Of a stretch of 15,276 bases of DNA, positions 1-7,377 are shown one piece after another. The position numbers were made by a program, and so were the translations under genes. Source of the DNA: Phycisphaerales bacterium UBA3190 (GTDB taxonomy: Bacteria > Planctomycetota > Phycisphaerae > Phycisphaerales > UBA1924); NCBI GenBank assembly GCA_002364005.1, contig DEXG01000007.1:65819-81094 (forward strand), written 5' to 3'. The stretch's first letter is position 1. Each line of letters begins with the position of its first letter. The notes beneath the pieces were generated by a model. It did no database searches. It saw nothing but the letters and a program-made list of their open reading frames with translations, and had not been told where the DNA came from.

Positions 1-33
1 CGCGAGTGGGGGCGAGGCGGAGCGGCGACCAGA

Positions 34-82
34 GGGCGGCCCCGCCCGTTGGGAGCCCGAGGGGCTGAGCCCTGACCCCTCG
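34..82. repeat. Two inverted repeats just upstream of the replication initiator
   Basis: The first is GGGCGG-cc-CCGCCC at 34-47. The second has perfect 7-base arms CGAGGGG (58-64) and CCCCTCG (76-82), with a competing inner hairpin GGGCT-g-AGCCC (62-72), and ends one base before the ATG at 83. GC-rich hairpins beside a Rep_trans gene could be part of a double-strand origin, a terminator for an upstream gene, or a translational control element. The sequence alone does not decide between these, and in GC-rich DNA such repeats also arise by chance. Confidence 0.35.
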
Positions 83-1096
83 ATGGGTATCCATCCCCGT
101 TCTGTAACACCGGGGATAGAAAACCAAAACCGCCCGAATCAGGTCCCAATCGAGGGTATGACCTGCCGACCCGACTGGATGCGATTCGTAGGGCCCGAGA
201 TCATGCAGCGGGAAGTCGTGCGATTGCTGCGGCGATGGTTCGGGCACCTCTCGACCACGAATCATGGGGCGAAGTACTTCGACCATGGCACGCTCTGGCA
301 CCCCGGCGTGCTCTTCAGCCAAGGGCATTCATCCAAGGTGATCATGATCGACATCCAAGGGGGCCGGTTGTCTTCCATGAACTCAGCCGATGCAATCAAG
401 CTCGCATCGGAGATCATGATGCTCGGCTTCCGCTGCACCCGCATCGACCTGGCCGTCGACCATGTCGGTATGGATCTCCAACTCCACGAGCACGCCCTCA
501 AGTCCTGCAAGGCGGGCGAGCTCTGCAAGCTCCGTTCATATGCCGACGACTCGGAGTTCAAAGCCGACGGCACACCCGTGCGTTACCTGCTCAAGCTCGG
601 AAAACGCGATTCAGCGATCTGTGCCCGACTCTACGACAAAGGCCTCGAAACCAAGCTCCTCCCCGCCGGCCAATGGGAGCGGCTGGAGATCGAGTTCAAG
701 GACGACCGGGCGGCCGAAGTCTGCATGACCCTGTGCAATGCCGAGGACCGGATGCACGAAGCCCTGTGGCGCTATGTGATCGGAGCCATTGACTTCCGTG
801 AAGTGAACGGACGCACCGAGCTGGCCCGTCGCCCACGGGCGAAATGGTGGACGGACTATATCGGCAGTGCGGTGCCGTTGGATTGCCCGCCATGTCCCAA
901 GGAGTCCAGCTTCGATACCTGGTGGAAGTGGGCCCGCACCAGCTTCGCGGCTCGCTTCCTCCAAATCAGCGAAATCATGGGCGTCTCGCCCGAATCGCTC
1001 CTCGCGGTTTTGACCGAGGGCCTCATCCCCGCCCGCAGCGAATCACCCGCGACGATCGATCTTCGTGCTCGTGTGGGTCAGAACAATGTCCGATAA
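83..1096 (+). CDS. Rolling-circle replication initiation protein, Rep_trans type
   Basis: This 337-residue protein resembles replication initiation factors of plasmids and phages (Rep_trans family), which nick one strand at the double-strand origin and stay covalently bound through a tyrosine. Visible family hallmarks are DWMRF near residues 31-35, the strand motif TRIDLAVD near residues 119-126, and the segment ARLYDKGLE followed by WERLEIEFKDDRA near residues 181-210. The tyrosine of LYDKG is the likely nicking residue. The start at 83 is the first ATG but lacks a clear ribosome binding site. ATG 158 (residue 26, before the conserved DWMRF) is an alternative. The gene lies at the end of the element away from the integrase, which suggests that the excised form replicates or that the element once was a plasmid. 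Family assignment is by motif recognition. Confidence 0.8.
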   Translation: MGIHPRSVTPGIENQNRPNQVPIEGMTCRPDWMRFVGPEIMQREVVRLLRRWFGHLSTTNHGAKYFDHGTLWHPGVLFSQGHSSKVIMIDIQGGRLSSMNSADAIKLASEIMMLGFRCTRIDLAVDHVGMDLQLHEHALKSCKAGELCKLRSYADDSEFKADGTPVRYLLKLGKRDSAICARLYDKGLETKLLPAGQWERLEIEFKDDRAAEVCMTLCNAEDRMHEALWRYVIGAIDFREVNGRTELARRPRAKWWTDYIGSAVPLDCPPCPKESSFDTWWKWARTSFAARFLQISEIMGVSPESLLAVLTEGLIPARSESPATIDLRARVGQNNVR

Positions 1097-1127
1097 TACA
1101 AGAATCTGCCGATTCCAACCATTCAGC

Positions 1128-1165
1128 TTGAACTCTCACGCCGTTTGTTCGTATAGTAATACTAT
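1128..1165 (+). promoter_or_regulatory. Promoter with overlapping palindrome for the nucleotidyltransferase/wHTH pair
   Basis: TTGAAC (1128-1133) and TATAGT (1152-1157) are separated by 18 bases and resemble sigma-70 boxes (4/6 and 5/6). A perfect palindrome ATAGTA-a-TACTAT (1153-1165) covers the -10 box and ends two bases before the ATG at 1168. Transcription would start at about 1164-1168, so the message would be almost leaderless, and no Shine-Dalgarno sequence precedes the ATG. A repressor on the palindrome would block the promoter. The downstream winged-helix protein is the obvious candidate, but this is inference. Confidence 0.55.
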
Positions 1166-1167
1166 CC

Positions 1168-1722
1168 ATGATAAAGACGCCAGCCCATCCCGATATCCTC
1201 CAAGCGGTCGCCCGAACCGGGGCCATTCTCGCGCAGGAGGGATACAACGGGCCCGTCCGCCTCGTGATCGCGGGTGGGGTGGCTGGGCTGCTCTCAGGGC
1301 TGACTCGCGCGACGCTGGATTGCGATGTGCTGTCATGCAGCGACGATGACCAGTGGGAGCGAATCGAGAACGCCGCAAGAGAAGCGGCTGCCGAACTCGA
1401 TCTCCCCGAGACCTGGCTCAACCGCGAGTGCTCGATCTACGCCAATGACTTCCCGCTCGGCTGGCAAGATCGCACCGAGCCGGTCGACCGATTCGGCCCG
1501 CTCGATGTCCACCGTGTTTCCCGCAAGGACTGGATCGCCGCCAAGCTGGTATCGAGCCTGAAACGCCCGCAGGATATCGCAGACATCCGCGAGCTGAAAC
1601 CAACCGCCGAGGAACTGAGCTTCGCAGAGGAGCACCTCGACCGCCTCACAGCCGAGCATCTCGACGGCCACGACTACGCATCCCAGAGAGCCATCCTCCA
1701 ATCGATCAGGAGCCAGCCATGA
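1168..1722 (+). CDS. DUF6036/AbiEii-like nucleotidyltransferase, possible toxin
   Basis: This 184-residue protein has the nucleotidyltransferase-fold signature: a GG pair at residues 36-37, then GLTRATLDCDV at 44-54, with acidic residues D51 and D53 in the DxD spacing that binds metal and nucleotide. The later segment RKDWIAAKLVSSLKRPQDIADIREL (about residues 140-164) matches the Lys-rich helix and final Asp pair of DUF6036/AbiEii-type proteins. Members of this superfamily include the AbiEii and MenT toxins, which modify tRNA or other targets. The stop overlaps the ATG of the next gene (ATGA, 1719-1722), so the two are translationally coupled. Gene order is the reverse of classical AbiE, where the antitoxin comes first. 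Toxin function is inferred from fold and pairing; a housekeeping or standalone nucleotidyltransferase cannot be excluded. The start is set by the promoter and the absence of a better in-frame ATG. Confidence 0.65.
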   Translation: MIKTPAHPDILQAVARTGAILAQEGYNGPVRLVIAGGVAGLLSGLTRATLDCDVLSCSDDDQWERIENAAREAAAELDLPETWLNRECSIYANDFPLGWQDRTEPVDRFGPLDVHRVSRKDWIAAKLVSSLKRPQDIADIRELKPTAEELSFAEEHLDRLTAEHLDGHDYASQRAILQSIRSQP

Positions 1723-2444
1723 TCAACACGACCAACACCACCATCGAATCCCGCTGGGCTCGTCTGGGCGTGCTGTTCAATGCTGAGCCCTCGCCCGAGT
1801 CACCCGACATCGAGCGGCTGATCCTCGACACTGCCCGCGAGCTGCCAAGCAACCCGCGTCTATTCCCGCTCGTCATCACCTGGCTCGTCGAGCACGGCTT
1901 CTTCGTCGCCCGCCACCGCCTCAAGCACCTCGTGACCACCGAACTCGAACCCGAGCACCAGCCCGTGCTTGGTCTGCTCCTCGATGAGGCCATCGCCCAC
2001 GGCGCACCCGCCGAGCTGCGGATCGTGCGTGATGTGTGCACGCCCTTCACGATCTCCCGCCCGCTTTTCGACGCCTACCGCGATCCCTCCCTCGCGGACA
2101 TCGCCAAGTCTTCGGCTTCAGAATCTTCGAAGTGGTGGGGCATCTGGGCGCCGCCGGTCGAACTCAAGCGTGATGCGGTTCGTCCCTCGCGGTGGATTCT
2201 GGAGCACAACCCGCACGCCTTCGATCGCATTGTGCGACGGGGGGATCTGCGGGCGAGCATCCTCGAAACCCTCCGCATTGATCTCTCAGGTGTGGTGCCT
2301 TCTGTCGCGAAGCTCAGCCGTGTCATCGGCGCAACTCGTGTTGCGGTGAGGGCTGCGATCGAGTCACTTTCCCAAGAGGGTGCCATCGTTGCTCAATCGC
2401 ATCAGGGCAGCACGAAAGAGCGTGAGATCGGGCTCGCGGCATAA
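1719..2444 (+). CDS. Winged-helix protein paired with the nucleotidyltransferase, possible antitoxin/repressor
   Basis: This 241-residue protein is not recognised as a named family. Its last ~70 residues form a plausible winged helix: a helix run ending in VAKLSRVIGATRVAVRAAIESL, then the wing EGAIVAQSHQG, which resembles GntR- or IclR-type DNA-binding domains. The first ~160 residues are helical and rich in Leu, Glu and Arg with no motif I know. A good Shine-Dalgarno sequence AGGAG (1708-1712) lies six bases before the ATG inside the upstream gene, and the 4-base overlap indicates coupled expression. Together with the palindrome at 1153-1165, this suggests an autoregulating partner of the nucleotidyltransferase, comparable to AbiEi but with the DNA-binding domain at the C-terminus and the gene second. 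Function is inferred. Confidence 0.55.
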   Translation: MINTTNTTIESRWARLGVLFNAEPSPESPDIERLILDTARELPSNPRLFPLVITWLVEHGFFVARHRLKHLVTTELEPEHQPVLGLLLDEAIAHGAPAELRIVRDVCTPFTISRPLFDAYRDPSLADIAKSSASESSKWWGIWAPPVELKRDAVRPSRWILEHNPHAFDRIVRRGDLRASILETLRIDLSGVVPSVAKLSRVIGATRVAVRAAIESLSQEGAIVAQSHQGSTKEREIGLAA

Positions 2445-2463
2445 TCCTGCGGCTGGCCGGGCT

Positions 2464-2492
2464 TGCCAGTATGCTGGGTGTTCACGAATAAT
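2464..2492 (+). promoter_or_regulatory. Sigma-70-type promoter of the methyltransferase-helicase-nuclease operon
   Basis: TTGCCA (2464-2469) and AATAAT (2487-2492) are separated by exactly 17 bases and each matches the consensus at five of six positions. A start at about 2499 leaves a ~29-base leader. A GGCCGGGG stretch (2513-2520) serves as a modest ribosome site for the ATG at 2528. Two other ATGs at 2521 and 2524 open a six-codon reading frame (MMHERR) that overlaps the true start and could lower initiation. Confidence 0.6.
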
Positions 2493-2527
2493 GTATGTGC
2501 ACGCGACACATTGGCCGGGGATGATGC

Positions 2528-5335
2528 ATGAACGCCGTTGAAATCGAACAAGCCGTATCCGATCTCTTCGAGCAGCCCTTTGATCCCGAGGAGTTCCCCT
2601 ACCAGTTCCTCGAAGCGTTCGGCAACAAATCGACCACGATCAAGAAGCTCCGCAAGGGCACCACCAATAAGAGCGATGTCGCCGGGGGCGTGCTCCAGCG
2701 GAACAATATCCATATCGCCGTGTGCGATCCGGGGATGGTTGATGCCACGATGCCCGCGTTGCGTGAGAGCCCCGCAACCACGAGCCAGAAGGCCAAGTTC
2801 ATCCTCGCGACCGACGGCCAGGCACTCCACGCTGAGAACCTGCTCGACGATGCCGAGCCGCCGCTGATCTGCGAGTACGCCAAAGTCAGCGACCACTTCG
2901 GCTACTTCCTCGAACTCGCGGGCATCACCACCGTCAAGCAGATCCGCGAGAACGCGTTTGATATCAAGGCGACCAGCCGCCTCAACAAGCTCTACATCGA
3001 GCTGCTCCGCGAGAATCCGGACTGGGGCACGCCCGAGCGGCGCGAGGACCTCAACCACTTCTTCGCCCGATTGATCTTCTGCTTCTTCGCCGAGGACACC
3101 AACATCTTCCACGGCGACGGGCTCTTCACCGCCACCATCGAGCAGATGAGCGAGAGCTCCGGCGCCGACACCCACGAAATCATCTCCGAACTGTTCCGCT
3201 CGATGAATACGCCGCTCAAAGAGCGCGAGGGGCAGGGCTTCCGCCCGTGGGCCGGGCAGTTCCCCTATGTCAACGGCGGGCTCTTCTCCGACAACCTCGA
3301 TGTCCCACGATTCTCCAAGCTCGCCCGCTCGTACATGATCCACATCGGGCACCTCGACTGGAAGCAGATCAACCCCGACATCTTCGGGTCCATGATCCAG
3401 GCCGTCGCCGACGACGAAGAGCGCGGCGAGCTGGGCATGCACTACACGAGCGTCCCCAACATCCTCAAGGTGCTCAACCCGCTCTTCCTCGACGATCTCC
3501 GCGAAAAGCTCGAAGAGGCCGGGGACGGCTCGACCCAGGGCAGCAAGCGCAAGCTCCTGAACCTGCGCAACCGCATATCGCGCATCCGCGTCTTCGACCC
3601 TGCCTGCGGCTCGGGCAACTTCCTCGTCATCGCCTACAAGCACATGCGCGAGATCGAGTTCGAGATCAACAAGCGCCGCGGCGAAGAAGAAAACCTGAGC
3701 GTCATCCCCCTCACCAACTTCCGCGGCATCGAGATCCGCCATTTCGCCGCCGAGATCGCCCGCCTCGCGCTCGTCATCGCGGAGTTCCAGTGCGATGTCG
3801 AGTATCTGGGTGAGAAGCAGGCCCGCTTAGTGTTCCTGCCGCTGGAGAAGGCAAACTGGATCACGCACGGGAACGCTTTACGGATTGATTGGCTAAGCGT
3901 GTGCCCCCCGACGGGGACGGGTGTAAAGGTGCACCGAGATGATTTGTTCGATTCGCCGCTGGAGCAGGCGGAGATCGACTTTGAGAATGAGGGTGGAGAA
4001 ATCTTTGTCTGTGGCAATCCGCCATACAAGGGCCGCAACCGAAAAGGATCGATTGAGCGAGAAGAGACGGCAAAGGTCTTTAGTAAATTCAATGGTTCGT
4101 TTGCATCTCTTGACTATGTGGCAAACTGGATTTATCTAGCCAAAGAGCTTTCCGATCACACTGGAGCTTCAGCGGGGCTTGTGGCTACGAATTCTGTTTG
4201 TCAAGGCGAGCAGGTGGCATTACTCTGGCCACTTATTCTTGATGGCAATACCGATTTAAAATTTGCACATGAATCTTTCCAATGGTCAAACCTGGCTAAG
4301 AAGAAGGCAGGCGTAACTGTTGTGGTCTTGGGGATTGGCCCTAAGAGTTCAGATTCGGCTAAAATCTATGAATCAGGTGAGATTCGATTAGTGGATTTCA
4401 TCGGGCCATACTTGGTGGCAAATTCAGAGGTGGTAGTCTCAAAACGAGACCGTCCATTAGCCAATATTGGGCAAATGTACTTGGGGAATATGCCCAAAGA
4501 TGGCGGGAATCTCATAATGTCATTGGATGACGGCAGGCGTCTTGTGGATGCCTACTCAGTTAGTTCTAAATACATAAGAAAATTCTATGGATCAGAAGAG
4601 CTCATTCATGCTCGTCCACGCGCGTGTTTGTGGATTGAGGAAGAGGGGTTTGATGAGGCGACCAATAACAAGACTGTTGCTGCCATTCTAGATCGTGTTC
4701 GTGATTTTCGGCTAAGCAGCAAGGCAGCTTCTACTCAAAAGCATGCTTCAAGACCCCATCGGTTTGTACAGATTTCAGCAATGAATGGCGAGACCGCAGT
4801 AGTTGTTCCGCGCGTTTCATCTCAATCACGGCAATATCTTCCTGCTGATTATTTAGATACTAATCCTGTAATCGGTGATAAGTGTTACGCACTGTACGAT
4901 CAGCCACTTTGGGTACTGGCATTGGTGGTTTCTAGACAACATTTGGTGTGGATTGCCACAGTGTGTTCTAGATTGCGTACAGACTTTTCCTATGGCAACA
5001 AGCTCGGCTGGAACACCTTCCCCGTCCCGCCCCTCACCGAGCAGAACAAGGCCGACCTCACCCACTGCGCCGAGGAGATCCTCCTCGCCCGCGAGCGCTA
5101 CTGGCCCGCGACGATCGCGGACATGTACGACCCCAAGCGTATGGACACCGAGTTCCCCGAAGTCCGCGCGGCCCACGAGCGCAACGATGAGGTCCTCGAA
5201 CGCATCTACATCGGGCGCCGCTTCAAGAACGACACCGAACGCCTCGAAAAGCTCTTCGAGATGTACACTAGGATGATCGAGAAGGAGGGCGACACGAAGA
5301 AGCCCGCCCCGCGTAAGAAGAAGGCGACATCATGA
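2528..5335 (+). CDS. MmeI/YeeA-like adenine-specific DNA methyltransferase (modification and specificity subunit)
   Basis: This 935-residue protein is a gamma-class N6-adenine DNA methyltransferase of the MmeI-like group. Domain order: an N-terminal MmeI_N-like region (about 1-150, containing FPYQFLEAFG and KKLRKG), a helical spacer (about 155-250, with LNHFFARLIFCFFAEDTNIF), the catalytic domain with SAM motif I DPACGSGNF (357-365) and catalytic motif IV NPPY (497-500), a target-recognition region (about 590-825) ending at SYGNKLGWNTFPVP, and a C-terminal helical tail ending in a Lys-rich KKPAPRKKKATS. True MmeI carries a D-x(n)-ExK nuclease motif at the N-terminus. I see none here, so cleavage is probably done by another protein. 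The stop overlaps the helicase start (ATGA, 5332-5335). The closest remembered relative is B. subtilis YeeA (DnmA), which also precedes a helicase and a third gene. The target-recognition part has much lower GC than the rest. Confidence 0.85.
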   Translation: MNAVEIEQAVSDLFEQPFDPEEFPYQFLEAFGNKSTTIKKLRKGTTNKSDVAGGVLQRNNIHIAVCDPGMVDATMPALRESPATTSQKAKFILATDGQALHAENLLDDAEPPLICEYAKVSDHFGYFLELAGITTVKQIRENAFDIKATSRLNKLYIELLRENPDWGTPERREDLNHFFARLIFCFFAEDTNIFHGDGLFTATIEQMSESSGADTHEIISELFRSMNTPLKEREGQGFRPWAGQFPYVNGGLFSDNLDVPRFSKLARSYMIHIGHLDWKQINPDIFGSMIQAVADDEERGELGMHYTSVPNILKVLNPLFLDDLREKLEEAGDGSTQGSKRKLLNLRNRISRIRVFDPACGSGNFLVIAYKHMREIEFEINKRRGEEENLSVIPLTNFRGIEIRHFAAEIARLALVIAEFQCDVEYLGEKQARLVFLPLEKANWITHGNALRIDWLSVCPPTGTGVKVHRDDLFDSPLEQAEIDFENEGGEIFVCGNPPYKGRNRKGSIEREETAKVFSKFNGSFASLDYVANWIYLAKELSDHTGASAGLVATNSVCQGEQVALLWPLILDGNTDLKFAHESFQWSNLAKKKAGVTVVVLGIGPKSSDSAKIYESGEIRLVDFIGPYLVANSEVVVSKRDRPLANIGQMYLGNMPKDGGNLIMSLDDGRRLVDAYSVSSKYIRKFYGSEELIHARPRACLWIEEEGFDEATNNKTVAAILDRVRDFRLSSKAASTQKHASRPHRFVQISAMNGETAVVVPRVSSQSRQYLPADYLDTNPVIGDKCYALYDQPLWVLALVVSRQHLVWIATVCSRLRTDFSYGNKLGWNTFPVPPLTEQNKADLTHCAEEILLARERYWPATIADMYDPKRMDTEFPEVRAAHERNDEVLERIYIGRRFKNDTERLEKLFEMYTRMIEKEGDTKKPAPRKKKATS
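3820..4990. other. Low-GC mosaic block covering methyltransferase motif IV and target-recognition region
   Basis: From about 3,820 the codon use shifts away from GC-rich third positions, and it snaps back at about 4,990, between the codons for DFSYG and NKLGW. Counted by eye, 4261-4320 has 26/60 G+C (43%) while 5041-5100 has 41/60 (68%). The reading frame is intact throughout. The block matches the specificity-determining region of MmeI-like enzymes, as expected if a new target-recognition domain was acquired by recombination. Its left edge is gradual and its right edge sharp. Confidence 0.65.
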
Positions 5336-7377
5336 GCGAGAGCAAGCCCATCCCCACCATCTCGGTCAAGTACAAGCAGGGCGGGAACTCCACCAAGTCC
5401 AACGAGCTGGGCATGCGTCCGATGCAGGAACGCGTCTACCAGAAGCGAGGCGAGCAGTACCTGCTCATCAAGTCGCCCCCCGCCTCGGGCAAGAGCCGCG
5501 CACTGATGTTCGTCGCCCTCGATAAGCTCGAGAATCAGGGGCTCAAGCAGGCGATCGTGGTCGTCCCCGAGAAGAGCATCGGCGCGAGCTTCAACGATGA
5601 GCCGCTGAGCGCCTTCGGGTACTGGGCCGACTGGAAAGTGGCACCCAAGTGGAACCTGTGCAACGCGCCCGGGGCGGATGACGGCGGCGGTAAGGTCGAT
5701 GCGGTCAAGAAGTTCCTCGACAGCGAGGACTCAATCCTGATCTGCACCCATGCGACTTTTCGATTTGCTCTGGACCGATTCGGGACCGAGGCGTTCGATG
5801 ATCGGCTGATCGCCGTGGACGAGTTCCACCATGTCTCGGCCAACCCCGACAACCGTCTGGGCGAGCATGTCCGGCGCCTGATCGATCGGGATAAGGTGCA
5901 CCTAGTCGCCATGACCGGCTCGTACTTCCGCGGCGACACCGAGGCCGTGCTCATGCCCGAGGACGAGTCGAAGTTCGATACGGTGACCTACACCTACTAC
6001 GAGCAGATCAACGGGTACACCTTCCTCAAAGAACTCGACATCGGGTACTACTTCTACAGCGGTCAGTACGCCGACGAGATCCTCAAGGTGCTCGATCCCA
6101 ACGAGAAGACGATCGTGCACATCCCGAATGTGAACTCCCGTGAGAGCACGAAGGACAAGATTAAAGAGGTCGAGCACATCCTTCATGAACTCGGCGAGTG
6201 GGAGGGCACAGACCCGAAGACCGGATTCCAGCTCGTGAAGACCTCCGGCGGTCGCACACTGCGGATTGCGGATCTTGTCGATGATGACCCCGCCAAACGC
6301 GATAAGGTGGCCGCGGCCCTGAAGGATCCCACTCACAAGGACAACCGCGACCATGTCGACATCATCATCGCCCTGGGCATGGCCAAGGAGGGCTTCGACT
6401 GGATCTGGTGCGAGCACGCGCTGACCATTGGGTACCGTTCCAGTCTCACCGAGATCGTCCAGATCATCGGACGCTCCACCCGCGACGCCCCCGGCAAGGC
6501 CAAGGCACGCTTCACGAACCTGATCGCCGAGCCCGATGCCTCCGAGCAGGCCGTGACCGAGGCGGTGAACGACACGCTCAAGGCGATCGCCGCGAGCTTG
6601 CTCATGGAGCAGGTCCTGGCGCCCAAGTTCGAGTTCAGGCCCAAGAACCCCGCAACGGGTGCCCAAGAGGGCTTTGACTACGGTGAGGGTGGGTACGAAG
6701 CCGGGAAGTGCAATGTCGGCATCAACGAAGAGACCGGCACCTGCCAGATCGAAATCAAGGGGCTGGCCGAACCGAAGAGCGACGAAGCCAAGCGAATCTG
6801 TCAAGAAGACATCAACGAGGTTGTGACGAGCTTCGTTCAGCAGAAGGAGGCTGTCGAACAAGGGATTTTCAACGAAGAATTGATCCCAGAAGAACTGACC
6901 GTCTCCAAGATGGGCAAGATCGTCCAGGAAATGTATCCCGGGCTGGAGGATGAGGATGTCGAGGCGATCCGTCAGCGGGCAGTCGCGGCGATGAACTTCG
7001 TCCAGCAGGGCAAAAAATCGATTTCGGATTCAGAGTCTGAGTCCAAGAATACCGCGCTCATCGATGGCATTCGTAAGTTCGCCCTGAGCGTGAAAGAACT
7101 CGATATAGATCTGATCGATCGGGTCAATCCATTCAGCGAGGCCTACGCGATTCTGTCGAAGACGATGGACCCGAAGCGGTTGCAGGAAATCCACGCGATC
7201 ATCGGCGCCAAGCGAACGCAGTTTTCTCTCGAAGAGGCAAGAGAACTTGCAAAGCGCGCGGTCCGTTTTAAAGCGCAGCATGGACGACTTCCAGCCCTGA
7301 CGGCTCATGATCCGTGGGAGAAGCGGATGGCTGAGGGTGTCGCGTTCCTGGCAAGGGAAGTGAGTAAAGAGAAGTGA
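5332..7377 (+). CDS. Superfamily 2 DExH helicase/translocase (YeeB-like)
   Basis: This 681-residue ATP-dependent helicase has a compact SF2 core. Motif I is SPPASGKS (48-55, Lys54 and Ser55 contacting ATP). Motif II is DEFHH (163-167), a DExH variant. Motif III-like is MTGSYF (194-199). Motif VI is QIIGRSTRD (377-385), with arginine fingers at R381 and R384. The C-terminal third (about 480-681) is acidic and helical and is not a known nuclease. Near its end it carries RFKAQHGRLP (645-654), which is echoed in the next protein. The gene overlaps its neighbours by 4 bases at the start and 1 base at the end, so all three proteins are likely made together. The probable role is to move along or remodel DNA once the methyltransferase finds an unmodified site, analogous to type I and III motor subunits. 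This role is inferred from motif and context. Confidence 0.85.
   Translation: MSESKPIPTISVKYKQGGNSTKSNELGMRPMQERVYQKRGEQYLLIKSPPASGKSRALMFVALDKLENQGLKQAIVVVPEKSIGASFNDEPLSAFGYWADWKVAPKWNLCNAPGADDGGGKVDAVKKFLDSEDSILICTHATFRFALDRFGTEAFDDRLIAVDEFHHVSANPDNRLGEHVRRLIDRDKVHLVAMTGSYFRGDTEAVLMPEDESKFDTVTYTYYEQINGYTFLKELDIGYYFYSGQYADEILKVLDPNEKTIVHIPNVNSRESTKDKIKEVEHILHELGEWEGTDPKTGFQLVKTSGGRTLRIADLVDDDPAKRDKVAAALKDPTHKDNRDHVDIIIALGMAKEGFDWIWCEHALTIGYRSSLTEIVQIIGRSTRDAPGKAKARFTNLIAEPDASEQAVTEAVNDTLKAIAASLLMEQVLAPKFEFRPKNPATGAQEGFDYGEGGYEAGKCNVGINEETGTCQIEIKGLAEPKSDEAKRICQEDINEVVTSFVQQKEAVEQGIFNEELIPEELTVSKMGKIVQEMYPGLEDEDVEAIRQRAVAAMNFVQQGKKSISDSESESKNTALIDGIRKFALSVKELDIDLIDRVNPFSEAYAILSKTMDPKRLQEIHAIIGAKRTQFSLEEARELAKRAVRFKAQHGRLPALTAHDPWEKRMAEGVAFLAREVSKEK

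Noticed and set aside
2402..3742. 446-codon open frame on the minus strand opposite the methyltransferase
   Set aside because: It is a GC-rich shadow: the plus strand carries clear methyltransferase domains in this stretch, and the antisense product is an Asp/Glu/Val/Leu-rich sequence without domains.
2528..5335. Stand-alone type IIG (MmeI-like) restriction enzyme
   Set aside because: No D-x(n)-ExK nuclease motif was seen in the N-terminal ~150 residues, and a helicase and nuclease follow in the same operon.
5902..6861. 319-codon open frame on the minus strand opposite the helicase
   Set aside because: The plus strand has helicase motif VI here; the antisense product has no recognisable motif and the biased composition typical of shadow frames.
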